Assembly (NCBI GenBank): GCA_964196325.1
Contig: CAXMST010000214.1
Location: forward strand, 1-11,825
Length of the DNA: 11,825 nt
Direction of reading: 5' to 3'
Source of the DNA: CAXMST01 sp964196325
Lineage (GTDB): Bacteria; Actinomycetota; Thermoleophilia; Solirubrobacterales; 70-9
Positions within the stretch are counted from its first letter, which is position 1; the number at the start of each line of letters is the position of its first letter. This document shows, in pieces, positions 1 to 6,823 of this stretch. The notes under the pieces were generated by a model that saw only the letters and a list, made by a program, of their open reading frames with translations, did not search any database and had not been told where the DNA came from. The translations under genes were made by a program, and so were the position numbers.

Positions 1-156
1 GGCGTCGCGGTCGAGATCGAGCCCGAACCCACCGCGGCGATCGCGCGAGCCCTGCTGCTCGCCCGGCAGCGGGATGGGGTAGCGGTTTGCGCCGGCTCCA
101 ACTACCTTTTGCAGTACGCATGGACCGTGAGGCGAGATCAGAGCTACTTTCGATGA
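1..156 (+). CDS. folC: Folylpolyglutamate/dihydrofolate synthase, C-terminal end (partial)
   Basis: The first 51 codons are open in frame 1 and end at TGA 154-156; the start lies outside the window. FolC is a cytoplasmic Mur-ligase-family enzyme that adds glutamate to folates. The visible piece fits the last helix and strand of the C-terminal domain. A helix TAAIARALLLARQRDG (residues 11-26) is followed by a strand ending in the small motif AGSNYLL (31-37), which resembles the GSLYLVG motif that closes FolC proteins. The place upstream of ndk also matches actinobacterial gene order. Only the tail is visible, so another Mur-ligase-like enzyme cannot be excluded. A small membrane-protein ORF overlaps its end. 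Confidence 0.62.
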   Translation, partial: GVAVEIEPEPTAAIARALLLARQRDGVAVCAGSNYLLQYAWTVRRDQSYFR

Positions 157-239
157 TGGGACTGGTGGCGGTTGTCGTCGCCGCTGTGATCCTCGTCTTC
201 TTCGGGCTCGGATACGGGTTCGCCCTGCTCTTTCTCTGA
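120..239 (+). CDS. Putative 39-residue single-pass membrane microprotein
   Basis: A short ORF starts at ATG 120 and ends at TGA 237-239. It overlaps the folC end in another frame. It encodes a charged head, MDREARSELLSMM, followed by one hydrophobic stretch of about 25 residues (14-39) rich in V, L, F and G, which looks like one transmembrane helix ending almost at the C-terminus. A second possible start, ATG 153, overlaps the folC stop as ATGA and gives 28 residues. I prefer ATG 120 because the charged head makes a more protein-like N-terminus, but neither start has a clear Shine-Dalgarno. In other Actinobacteria a membrane protein (DUF4233) sits between folC and ndk; this is far shorter and I see no homology. 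Function is unknown. It could be a chance ORF. Confidence 0.42.
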   Translation: MDREARSELLSMMGLVAVVVAAVILVFFGLGYGFALLFL

Positions 240-314
240 GCTTCGCAGCGGCCCGAGCCGTGGATGGTGGCGCCCATCGGAGTGGAAGCGGGACTCCGGC
301 TGCCCGTCGCCGTC

Positions 315-320
315 TAGACT
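315..320 (+). promoter_or_regulatory. Candidate -10 box upstream of the zinc-ribbon gene
   Basis: TAGACT fits the actinobacterial TANNNT -10 consensus and lies 14 bases before ATG 335, so the transcript would be nearly leaderless. That agrees with the lack of a Shine-Dalgarno there. The -35 region is poor (at best GGGACT at 290-295, 19 bases away). The longer word CTAGACTG recurs upstream of mreB at 2221-2228. Confidence 0.3.
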
Positions 321-334
321 GATCGACCTCAGCG

Positions 335-1147
335 ATGCCCACAGCGATATTTGGAATAACCGATGACTCGCTGAACCTGGTTGTCAATCTGCTCATCCTG
401 GTTTTCGTCGTCATCTGGGTCGCCCTTGTCTGGTGGACCTACGCGGATGCCCGCCGCCGGATCTCAGACCCGGTGCTGATCGCTACCGCGACGGCGGCCT
501 CGCTGTTTCCGTTCATCGGCACGATCGTCTACTCGATCCTGAGGCCGCCCGAGTTCCTCGCCGACGCCCGTGAGCGCGAGCTGGAGACGAAGGCCGCCGA
601 GCTGCGGTTGCGGCATCTGACCGAGTCCTCGTGCCCACGGTGTGAGCACCCGGTGGAGCTCTCCTGGCTGCGCTGCCCCGAGTGCCGACATCGGCTCAAG
701 GACCCCTGCGTCTCCTGCGGAAGGCCGGTAGATCCGCGCTGGGCCATCTGCCCGAGCTGCGAGACGCCGCTCGCTGAGCCTGCGAGGGCCAACGCCCCCG
801 CTCAGCAGCAGCGCGCAGCCGGCGAACGACCCGCCCAGCAGCGAAGCCGCAAGCGACAGGCCGCCGCTCAGGCGGGCGAGCGCGAGCGCCCGGCAGCTGC
901 CCGTCCTGGGGGCGAACGGCGCACGAAAGCCGCCAAGCAACAGCCCAAGCGCCGCACGGCCCCCGCGGAGCCGACCGCCGAGGCGTCTTCCCCCCGCCAG
1001 CCCGCGGCGAAGCAGCGCGAGCGGCCCGGGCGGCAGCGCGACAAGGCGCAGGAGAGTGAGCGGGTCCCGACCGAGGCTCCGCAGCACCCGCCTCCCGAGC
1101 CCGAGCAGCGGACCGCGTCGCCCAGGCAACCGACTCCCGAGAGCTGA
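335..1147 (+). CDS. Membrane-anchored double zinc-ribbon protein with long disordered basic tail
   Basis: This 270-residue protein has three parts. Two hydrophobic helices (about 13-36 and 46-68) are joined by a short RRR-containing turn (residues 40-42). A linker leads to a double zinc ribbon with eight cysteines: C100/C103, C114/C117, C125/C128 and C139/C142. All four pairs are CxxC and each ribbon has a 10-residue spacer, so this is a symmetrical DZR-type module. Residues about 148-270 are low complexity, rich in A, R, Q, P and E, without hydrophobic runs, and probably disordered and nucleic-acid or ribosome binding. The ribbon probably faces the cytoplasm. The function is not known; zinc ribbons of this type often act as binding platforms. 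The gene ends 20 bases before ndk, so co-transcription is likely. ATG 335 is used because the first helix begins soon after it; no Shine-Dalgarno is visible. Confidence 0.8.
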   Translation: MPTAIFGITDDSLNLVVNLLILVFVVIWVALVWWTYADARRRISDPVLIATATAASLFPFIGTIVYSILRPPEFLADARERELETKAAELRLRHLTESSCPRCEHPVELSWLRCPECRHRLKDPCVSCGRPVDPRWAICPSCETPLAEPARANAPAQQQRAAGERPAQQRSRKRQAAAQAGERERPAAARPGGERRTKAAKQQPKRRTAPAEPTAEASSPRQPAAKQRERPGRQRDKAQESERVPTEAPQHPPPEPEQRTASPRQPTPES

Positions 1148-1167
1148 AAGCGAGAACCAGAAGGAAG

Positions 1168-1581
1168 ATGTCCGAGCAGACCCGAACCCTGATCTTGATC
1201 AAGCCCGACGCATTCGCCCGCGGGCTCACCGGCGAGGCGATCGCCAGGTTTGAGCGCAAGGGGCTGAAGCCCGTTGCGATCAAGCTGCTCACGGCGGACG
1301 AGGAGCTGGCCCACCAGCACTATGCGGAGCACTCTGAGCGGCCGTTCTTCGGTGAGCTGGTCGAGTTCATCACCGGTGGTCCGCTGGTCGCGATGGTGTT
1401 GGAAGGTGTCGAGGCGGTGCCGGCCGCGCGACAGCTGATCGGCGCCACCAACCCGATCGAGGCCGAGACGGGCTCGATCCGCGGCGACTTCGGGACCGAG
1501 GTCACGTTCAACCTCGTTCACGGCTCCGACTCGGCCGAATCCGCCGCGCGCGAGACCGCAATCTGGTTCCCACAGCTCTAG
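1168..1581 (+). CDS. ndk: Nucleoside diphosphate kinase
   Basis: Ndk moves the gamma phosphate from ATP to other (d)NDPs through a phosphohistidine, balancing cytoplasmic NTP and dNTP pools. The 137-residue length is typical of the family. The N-terminal strand TLILIKPDAF (7-16) holds the conserved KPD. HYAEHSERPFF (51-61) and the TNPIEAETGSIRGDFG stretch (94-109) hold nucleotide-binding residues. The active-site motif NLVHGSDS (115-122) gives catalytic His118. Start ATG 1168 is fixed by AAGGA at 1161-1165. The stop TAG 1579-1581 lies only 4 bases before the maf start, so the two are probably translated together. Confidence 0.98.
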   Translation: MSEQTRTLILIKPDAFARGLTGEAIARFERKGLKPVAIKLLTADEELAHQHYAEHSERPFFGELVEFITGGPLVAMVLEGVEAVPAARQLIGATNPIEAETGSIRGDFGTEVTFNLVHGSDSAESAARETAIWFPQL

Positions 1582-1585
1582 TGGG

Positions 1586-2176
1586 GTGCCCGCGGCCCCG
1601 TCCGTGAGGTTGGTCCTGGCATCGGCCTCGCCCCGGCGGCGCGAGCTGCTGCCGCTGCTTGGGCTCCCGTTCGAGGCGGTTGAGCCCGAGGTCGAGGAGC
1701 TCGTGGACGGGGACCCGTTGGAACTGGTCGCTATCAACGCCGAGCGTAAGGCCCGGGCCGGGGCGGACCTTGTCGCTCCGGGTGCCACCGTGATCGGCGC
1801 CGATACCGATGTGGCGCTGGGCGGGCGGCTGCTCGGAAAGCCGGCCACGGCGGCCGCAGCCGCGGAGGGGCTGGCCGCCCTTTCGGGTCGCGGGCATGAG
1901 GTCCACTCCGGAGTCTTCGTGCTCTCTCCGCAGGGGACGGTAGCCGGGCGTGAGACGACCACGGTCCGGTTCCGTGAGCTCGGAGGCCGCGAGATCGACG
2001 CCTACGTGGCGACGGGAGAGTGGCGGGGGCGGGCCGGGGGCTACGCGGTGCAGGGCTTTGGCGCCAGTCTGGTTTCGGGCATCGAGGGCGATGTCTCGAA
2101 CGTGATCGGCCTGCCGATGCCGCTACTCGCGGGGCTGCTCCAGGAGCTCACGGGTGCTGTGCCCGGCCTTAGCTAA
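1586..2176 (+). CDS. maf: Maf/YhdE-family nucleoside triphosphate pyrophosphatase
   Basis: Maf proteins hydrolyse (d)NTPs, including non-canonical or modified ones, to the monophosphate plus pyrophosphate, and overexpression blocks septation in some bacteria. The 196-residue product carries the family marks: LVLASASPRRRELL (9-22) for phosphate contact, GADTDVALGGRLLGKP (71-86) with catalytic Asp73, GHEVHSGVFV (103-112), and the C-terminal YAVQGFGASLVSGIEGDVSN stretch (153-172) with GLPM (175-178). The start is GTG 1586, 4 bases after the ndk stop. No strong Shine-Dalgarno is seen, which suggests coupling to ndk. A second GTG at 1604 would remove six residues just before the first strand. In E. 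coli maf (yhdE) lies just after mreBCD; here it lies just before. Confidence 0.95.
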   Translation: MPAAPSVRLVLASASPRRRELLPLLGLPFEAVEPEVEELVDGDPLELVAINAERKARAGADLVAPGATVIGADTDVALGGRLLGKPATAAAAAEGLAALSGRGHEVHSGVFVLSPQGTVAGRETTTVRFRELGGREIDAYVATGEWRGRAGGYAVQGFGASLVSGIEGDVSNVIGLPMPLLAGLLQELTGAVPGLS

Positions 2177-2195
2177 TCGTGTGCGTTTACTAATA

Positions 2196-2218
2196 GAATG
2201 CCCCCAAGAACGGCATTC
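2196..2218. promoter_or_regulatory. Perfect 7-bp inverted repeat in the mreB leader
   Basis: GAATGCC (2196-2202) and GGCATTC (2212-2218) are exact reverse complements separated by 9 bases. The element lies 20 bases after the maf stop and ends 3 bases before the TAGACT -10-like box at 2222-2227, so it would cover the -35 region. It may be a DNA operator for a dimeric regulator, or an RNA hairpin ending the ndk-maf transcript. No T-run follows it, which favours an operator or a factor-dependent terminator. Confidence 0.45.
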
Positions 2219-2221
2219 CGC

Positions 2222-2227
2222 TAGACT
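2222..2227 (+). promoter_or_regulatory. Candidate -10 box for the mreB operon
   Basis: TAGACT fits the TANNNT -10 consensus and sits inside the longer word CTAGACTG, also present at 314-321. No good -35 is visible; that position is filled by the inverted repeat at 2196-2218, which would suit an activator- or repressor-controlled promoter. An alternative -10, TAGAAT, lies at 2194-2199. Use of either would leave a leader of roughly 180-200 bases before mreB. Confidence 0.33.
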
Positions 2228-2266
2228 GTCGCAGGTGGCCTTGTGGCTTCCAGGGGGCACTTTCTT

Positions 2267-2281
2267 GCGCCCGAGGGGCGC
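2267..2281 (+). terminator. GC hairpin in the mreB leader (attenuator-like)
   Basis: GCGCCC (2267-2272) and GGGCGC (2276-2281) form a perfect 6-bp stem with a 3-base loop, followed by the pyrimidine-rich CTCTTTCC. It resembles a weak intrinsic terminator located within the leader of mreB. The T content after the stem is low, so it may instead be a chance hairpin in GC-rich DNA. Confidence 0.3.
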
Positions 2282-2410
2282 TCTTTCCGAGATCGCCTTG
2301 AGCCCCCGGATTCGGCATATGCAAGCGCTCTCCGCAAGGTTCTGCCGCGGCGCGCCAAACCAGATGTTTTCCCCTACCTTCGAACACTCACCTCGAGCAG
2401 CACCATCATC

Positions 2411-3457
2411 ATGGGCATCTTCAGCAAGCTGACCGGATTCGGTGGCCGCGATATGGCGGTCGACCTGGGCACGGCCAATACGCTCGTCTACGTTCGCGGG
2501 CGCGGGATCGTGCTCTCCGAGCCCTCGGTCGTCGCCGTCGATTCCCTCAGCGGCGAGGTCCATGCGGTCGGCATGGAGGCAAAGCGGATGTTGGGCCGCA
2601 CGCCGGGCACGATCCAGGCAATTCGCCCGCTCAAAGACGGTGTGATCGCCGACTTCGACGTGACCGAGGAGATGCTTCGCTACTTCATCCAGCAGGTTCA
2701 TCAGAACCGCTTCGCCCATCCCCGAGTCGTGGTCTGCGTTCCGTCCGGCGTGACCGGGGTCGAGAAGCGGGCGGTCGAGGAGGCGTGCCTTGCTGCGGGG
2801 GCTCGCCAGGCCTATCTGATCGAGGAGCCGATGGCGGCTGCGATCGGGGCCGAGCTGCCGGTCGGCGAGCCAACCGGCTCGATGGTCGTTGATATCGGCG
2901 GCGGCACCAGCGAGGTTGCCGTGATCTCGCTTGGGGGAATCGTGGTCAGCCAGTCGATCCGCGTCGGCGGCGACGAGATGGACGACGCGATTGTGGCCTA
3001 CTGCAAGACGCAGCATAGGCTCCTGATTGGCCAGCAGACCGCCGAGGAGGTCAAGTTGGAGGCGGGCTCGGCGATCGAGCTGAGCGAGGAAATCAGTACC
3101 GAGATTCGCGGCCGCGACATCGTCAGCGGCCTGCCAAAGACGGTGATGCTCACCTCCGAGGAGGTCCGCCTGGCTCTCGCCGAGCCGGTCAATCAGATCG
3201 TCGGAGCCATCAAGGACACCCTCGACCGGACCCCTCCGGAGCTGGCCAGCGACATCATGGATCGGGGCATCACCCTGGCCGGCGGGGGCTCGTTGCTGCA
3301 GGGCTTCGACGAGCGTCTGCGCCGGGAGTGCCAGATGCCGGCGCAGTTGGCCGACTCACCGCTGACCTGCGTCGCGATCGGCTCGGGCCGTTCGCTCGAG
3401 GAGTTCGAGACGATGCACCGGGTCAGTTCCCGCAACGGCCGACGCAAGCGTCGGTAG
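2411..3457 (+). CDS. mreB: Rod-shape-determining actin homologue MreB
   Basis: MreB polymerises on the inner membrane and directs the lateral-wall elongation machinery. The 348-residue length is normal. The actin-fold ATP-binding motifs are all present: phosphate 1 DLGTANT (18-24), phosphate 2 DIGGGTSE (161-168) and adenosine motif AGGGSLLQG (290-298). PSGVTGVEKR (111-120) and IEEPMAAAIGA (137-147) are also typical. The frame stays open upstream to ATG 2243, but ATG 2411 is chosen because MGIFSKLTGFGGRD resembles MreB N-termini and the extra 56 residues do not. No Shine-Dalgarno precedes 2411. The last 12 residues are strongly basic (RNGRRKRR), which may help membrane binding. It is the first gene of the mreB-mreC-mreD-mrdA-rodA run. 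Confidence 0.97.
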   Translation: MGIFSKLTGFGGRDMAVDLGTANTLVYVRGRGIVLSEPSVVAVDSLSGEVHAVGMEAKRMLGRTPGTIQAIRPLKDGVIADFDVTEEMLRYFIQQVHQNRFAHPRVVVCVPSGVTGVEKRAVEEACLAAGARQAYLIEEPMAAAIGAELPVGEPTGSMVVDIGGGTSEVAVISLGGIVVSQSIRVGGDEMDDAIVAYCKTQHRLLIGQQTAEEVKLEAGSAIELSEEISTEIRGRDIVSGLPKTVMLTSEEVRLALAEPVNQIVGAIKDTLDRTPPELASDIMDRGITLAGGGSLLQGFDERLRRECQMPAQLADSPLTCVAIGSGRSLEEFETMHRVSSRNGRRKRR

Positions 3458-3468
3458 GGCGGGTCGCC

Positions 3469-4323
3469 ATGTATCGCAAACAGATTCGCCGACGCCGGGC
3501 CACTTTGGTGTTGCTGGTGGTGGCCTGCCTGGTCCTGATCTCCAGCCACTTCAGCGAGAGCGAGAGCGGGCCGCTGCACACGGCGCAGAACGGTGTCGGC
3601 TCGGCTCTCGCGCCGCTCCAAGAGGCCGCGAGCAGGGCCCTGAAGCCGGCCCGGGACCTCGTCAACTGGGTCGATGAGACCTTCGACGCCCGGGGCGAGA
3701 ACGAGCAGCTTCGGGCCGAGGTCCAGGAGCTGCGGGCCGATCTGACCAAAGCGGAGGAGGAGCTCAGCGAGGGGACCGAGCGGGGCGAGATCGCGGCGAT
3801 CGCCGAGACGGGCACACTCGCCGGCTACGAGTTCGTCGACGCCCGGGTCACGGGCCGCTCGGCCAGCACCTGGGATCAGGTGATGACGATCGACAAGGGC
3901 CGCTCGGCCGGTGTTGCGGTCAACGACCCCGTGATCACGGGCGACGGGCTGGTCGGCCGCGTGAGCAGCGTCAGCGGGGGCAGCGCTCGGGTGGCATTGC
4001 TCACCGATCAGACGACTGAGGTCACCGCAAAGGTCCTGGGTGGAGGCCCGGTAGGCATCGTTGGCGCCGAGGTCGGCGATCCTGACGACCTGGTCCTGGA
4101 GCTGATCCGGGGTGACGACGAGGTCAAGCCGGGAGCGGAGCTGATCACCGCCGGCATCGAGGACCCGGATCTGACTTCGCTTTTCCCCGTCGGGATTCCG
4201 ATCGGGGAGGCGGAGCAGTCGACGACCGGTGAGCAGGAGCTGCGCCAGCAGATCCACATCACGCCTTACGCCGATATGAGCAACATCCAGTTCGTCTCGG
4301 TGCTGACCGGAGGCGGCTCTTGA
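3469..4323 (+). CDS. mreC: Rod-shape-determining protein MreC
   Basis: MreC is a bitopic elongasome protein that binds MreB, MreD and PBP2 and activates PBP2-RodA. The 284-residue product has a very basic cytoplasmic head (MYRKQIRRRR), one transmembrane helix (about 11-26), an extracytoplasmic coiled coil (about 74-104, ENEQLRAEVQELRADL and following) and a two-lobed beta domain (about 120-280). Family marks include ARVTGRSASTWDQVMTIDKG (125-144), a glycine-rich GDGLVGRV (158-165) and FPVGIPIGEA (239-248). Start ATG 3469 is 11 bases after the mreB stop; the frame is open further upstream inside mreB, but that extension would be non-membrane sequence before the TM helix. The stop overlaps the mreD start. 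Confidence 0.95.
   Translation: MYRKQIRRRRATLVLLVVACLVLISSHFSESESGPLHTAQNGVGSALAPLQEAASRALKPARDLVNWVDETFDARGENEQLRAEVQELRADLTKAEEELSEGTERGEIAAIAETGTLAGYEFVDARVTGRSASTWDQVMTIDKGRSAGVAVNDPVITGDGLVGRVSSVSGGSARVALLTDQTTEVTAKVLGGGPVGIVGAEVGDPDDLVLELIRGDDEVKPGAELITAGIEDPDLTSLFPVGIPIGEAEQSTTGEQELRQQIHITPYADMSNIQFVSVLTGGGS
4309..4313 (+). promoter_or_regulatory. Shine-Dalgarno for mreD inside the mreC end
   Basis: GGAGG lies 6 bases before TTG 4320 and is part of the last mreC codons. It is what decides the unusual TTG start and the 4-base TTGA overlap between mreC and mreD. Confidence 0.7.
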
Positions 4324-4877
4324 TCTTCACCCTGCGGATCAGGCTCACGGTGGCGGCGATCGTCTTCGTTTCGGTGCTCCTGCAGCTCTCCTTCTTCTCG
4401 CAGATGCCGTTGCTGGGCAGCGTCGCCAACCTGGTCCCGGTTGTGATCGTCGCCCTCGGTCTGCTCGGCGGGCCGCTGCCCGGCGTGATCGCGGCCTTCT
4501 TCGCCGGCCTGCTGCTCGACTCGGCCCTGGGCACCACTCTTGGCGTCTCCTCCCTGGCGCTGATGTCCGCGGGCTACCTGGCGGGCCGCTGGCGTGAGGG
4601 CTACGACATCGTCAGCTCCCTGGTGCCGCCGCTGCTCACCGGGCTGCTCACGGCCGTCTCCGCCGCCGCGTATGCGGCAATGCAGTTGATGCTTGGCGTC
4701 GACGCTCCGGTCAGCCTGTTGGTCTTGCGTGAGATCGTGGTCCAGGGCCTGCTCGGGGTCCTGCTGGCAATCCCCGTCTTCCCGCTGATCCGGCGCCTGC
4801 TGCGGCCAGCACTGGTCGATGACCCGCTGGCGCGGAGAGCGCGTGCCTCGCGCACGGTGTTGGGGGTGACGAGCTAG
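4320..4877 (+). CDS. mreD: Rod-shape-determining membrane protein MreD
   Basis: MreD is the polytopic partner of MreC in the elongasome. The 185-residue product has about five hydrophobic segments (about 8-26, 35-52, 54-70, 98-124 and 133-156) and ends in an arginine-rich cytoplasmic tail (RRLLRPALVDDPLARRARAS). The LLDSALGTTLGVSSLALM stretch (65-82) matches the conserved G-rich part of MreD. It starts at TTG 4320, overlapping the mreC stop as TTGA, with GGAGG at a good distance. Its stop TAG 4875-4877 directly abuts the mrdA GTG. MreD sequences are weakly conserved, so the name rests on topology plus position. Confidence 0.92.
   Translation: MIFTLRIRLTVAAIVFVSVLLQLSFFSQMPLLGSVANLVPVVIVALGLLGGPLPGVIAAFFAGLLLDSALGTTLGVSSLALMSAGYLAGRWREGYDIVSSLVPPLLTGLLTAVSAAAYAAMQLMLGVDAPVSLLVLREIVVQGLLGVLLAIPVFPLIRRLLRPALVDDPLARRARASRTVLGVTS
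4862..4869 (+). promoter_or_regulatory. Shine-Dalgarno for mrdA inside the mreD end
   Basis: GGGGGTGA differs at one base from GGAGGTGA and lies 8 bases before GTG 4878. It supports the GTG start that directly follows the mreD stop codon. Confidence 0.6.
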
Positions 4878-6809
4878 GTGTTCCGCCCTGAGGACGGCCG
4901 TCCGACCAACTCTCAGTTCGCGGTTCGCATCGCGATCCTCAGCGGTATCGCGCTGGTCGCGTTTGCAGTGATCTTCTTCCGCCTCTGGTACCTGGAGGTG
5001 CTCTCCAGCGAGGCCTACCTCGACCAGTCCCAGAACAACCGCGTCCGCGAGGTCACCGTCCAGGCTCCGCGCGGGGAGATCCTCGATCGCAACGGCCGCA
5101 CGCTGGTCGGCAACCGAACCGCGCTCGCCTTGCAGATCCAGCCGGAGGATCTCCCCACCCAGCCGCGGGTCAGGGATGAGATGTTCAAGGAGCTCTCGAA
5201 GCGGGCCGACATACCCGTGATCCGCATCGAGCGTGAGATCCGGCGCCAGACCAAGGACCTGCCGGCGAACCCGGTCACGCTGGAGCAGGATGTGGATCGC
5301 AACCTCGTCTACTGGCTGCGCGAGCGTCAGGACATCTTCCGCGGGGTCAGCGTCGAGGAGATCTTCGTGCGCGAGTACCCGGAGGGCGATCTTGCGGCGC
5401 ACCTGTGGGGGTACGTGAACGAGGTCAACGCCAAGCAGCTCGAGCAACCCCAGTTCGAGGCCTTGGCGCCTGGCGACCGGGTCGGAGCGGCGGGCCTCGA
5501 GCTGCAGTACGACGCCGTCTTGCGCGGCACCAATGGGGCCAAGCGGGTGCAGGTCGACGCCCTCGGCAACCCGCAGGGGCGGGCGCTCTCCGAGGTCCCC
5601 CCCGAGACCGGCAACGACCTCGTGACGACGCTCGATCTGGACATTCAGGAGGCGGGCGAGCAGGGGCTCGCCCGGTTCGGGAAGCCGGGGGCCTTCGTGG
5701 CGCTCGACGTCAATGACGGCTCGGTCCTCGGGATGGGCTCGTTCCCGAGCTTCGACCCGGAGGTGTTCACGCCGCCCGTCGCACCCTCGGCCTACAACGC
5801 CCTGTTCGAGGACGAGGACAAGCCACTCGCCAACCGCGCCGCTCAGGGCCAGTATCCGACCGGCTCCAGCTTCAAGCCGATCACCGCTCTGGCCGCGCTC
5901 TCGGAGGGCGCCCTGACGACGAACGAGATCATCGTCGACGACGGTGTTTACGAGATCGATGTGCTGGAGCTGAAGAACGCCGGCGATGCGGTATACGGGC
6001 CGATCGCACTGCGAGACGCCCTGAAGGTCTCCTCCGATGTCTACTTCTACACGCTCGGGGAGCGTGCCGATACGCAGACCGACGAGGGCATCCAGACCTG
6101 GGCGCGGCGCCTTGGTCTGGGCCCGGCGACCGGGTTGGATCTGCCCTACGAGGCAGGCGGCCTGATCCCGACGCCCGAGTGGCGCAACGAGCTCTATGCC
6201 CAGGCCGCAGACCCGGACTCATGTGGGGGGCGCGAGCGACTGTTCGAAGAGGGCTGCTACGAGACCGATCGACCTTGGACGGCCGGCGACAACGTCAACC
6301 TGGCGATCGGCCAGGGCGACTTGGTCGCGACACCGCTGCAGATGGCGGTCGCCTACGCGGCGATCGGCAATGCGAACGGCGATGTGGTCCGACCGCACCT
6401 CGGCCGCGCCGTCGAGGACCCGCTCGGGCGGCCGGTCGAGGAGGTCGACCCGGCGCCGCGTCGCAGCGTCGAGATCGAGCCCGCCTACCGGCAGGTGATC
6501 CTCGACGGTCTGCGTGATGCGGCGATGACCCCCAACGGGACCTCCTACGAGGTCTTCGGCAGGTTCCCGATCGAGATCGCGGGCAAGACCGGCACGGTCG
6601 AGCGCGACGGCCAGCTGGACCAGTCCTGGTACGTCGCGATGTCTCCGTATCCCAGCCCTGACATCGTCGTAGCGGCTACCGTTGAGGGTGGCGGCTTCGG
6701 CTCCGACACCGCCGCGCCGATCGTCCGCGACATTCTCGCGGCCGCCAACAACATCGACCCGGCCGGGATCGAGGAGCCGACCGACGGCGGCTCCGAGGTC
6801 GCGGAATAG
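4878..6809 (+). CDS. mrdA: Penicillin-binding protein 2 (class B transpeptidase of the elongasome)
   Basis: PBP2 cross-links peptidoglycan made by its partner RodA during side-wall growth. The 643-residue product has a short cytoplasmic head, one transmembrane helix (about 15-36), a pedestal region starting with APRGEILDRNGRTL (63-76), and a transpeptidase domain (about 245-625). The catalytic SxxK is S330-S-F-K333 in YPTGSSFKP; the second motif is S385-S-D387, with Asp in place of Asn, a common PBP2 variant; the third is K570-T-G572 in AGKTGTVE. WTAGDNVNLAIGQGDLVATP (467-486) is typical of the class. Between PTPEWR (431-436) and RPWTAGD (465-471) lies an inserted loop with two cysteines, C449 and C460, on the outer face. 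GTG 4878 abuts the mreD stop. The C-terminal tail (about 628-643) is acidic. Confidence 0.97.
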   Translation: MFRPEDGRPTNSQFAVRIAILSGIALVAFAVIFFRLWYLEVLSSEAYLDQSQNNRVREVTVQAPRGEILDRNGRTLVGNRTALALQIQPEDLPTQPRVRDEMFKELSKRADIPVIRIEREIRRQTKDLPANPVTLEQDVDRNLVYWLRERQDIFRGVSVEEIFVREYPEGDLAAHLWGYVNEVNAKQLEQPQFEALAPGDRVGAAGLELQYDAVLRGTNGAKRVQVDALGNPQGRALSEVPPETGNDLVTTLDLDIQEAGEQGLARFGKPGAFVALDVNDGSVLGMGSFPSFDPEVFTPPVAPSAYNALFEDEDKPLANRAAQGQYPTGSSFKPITALAALSEGALTTNEIIVDDGVYEIDVLELKNAGDAVYGPIALRDALKVSSDVYFYTLGERADTQTDEGIQTWARRLGLGPATGLDLPYEAGGLIPTPEWRNELYAQAADPDSCGGRERLFEEGCYETDRPWTAGDNVNLAIGQGDLVATPLQMAVAYAAIGNANGDVVRPHLGRAVEDPLGRPVEEVDPAPRRSVEIEPAYRQVILDGLRDAAMTPNGTSYEVFGRFPIEIAGKTGTVERDGQLDQSWYVAMSPYPSPDIVVAATVEGGGFGSDTAAPIVRDILAAANNIDPAGIEEPTDGGSEVAE

Positions 6810-6823
6810 AGTCCCCGGATCGA

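Noticed and set aside
262..297. Two short hairpins (GATGG/CCATC and GGAGT/ACTCC) before the zinc-ribbon gene
   Set aside because: The 5-bp stems without a T-run are expected by chance in DNA of this composition.
868..1962. Long minus-strand ORF (364 codons) across zinc-ribbon tail, ndk and maf
   Set aside because: It is antisense to well-identified genes, has low-complexity R/S/A/G composition, and is expected from high GC at third positions of the real genes.
2243..2410. N-terminal extension of MreB by 56 residues
   Set aside because: The extension does not resemble MreB, and ATG 2411 gives a standard N-terminus and length.
3328..3468. N-terminal extension of MreC by 47 residues inside mreB
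   Set aside because: It overlaps the conserved end of mreB, and MreC proteins begin shortly before the membrane helix, as from ATG 3469.
4266..5447. Minus-strand ORF of 393 codons opposite mreD and mrdA
   Set aside because: Its translation is rich in H, Q, R, D and E without domain motifs; it mirrors the codon pattern of genes on the other strand.
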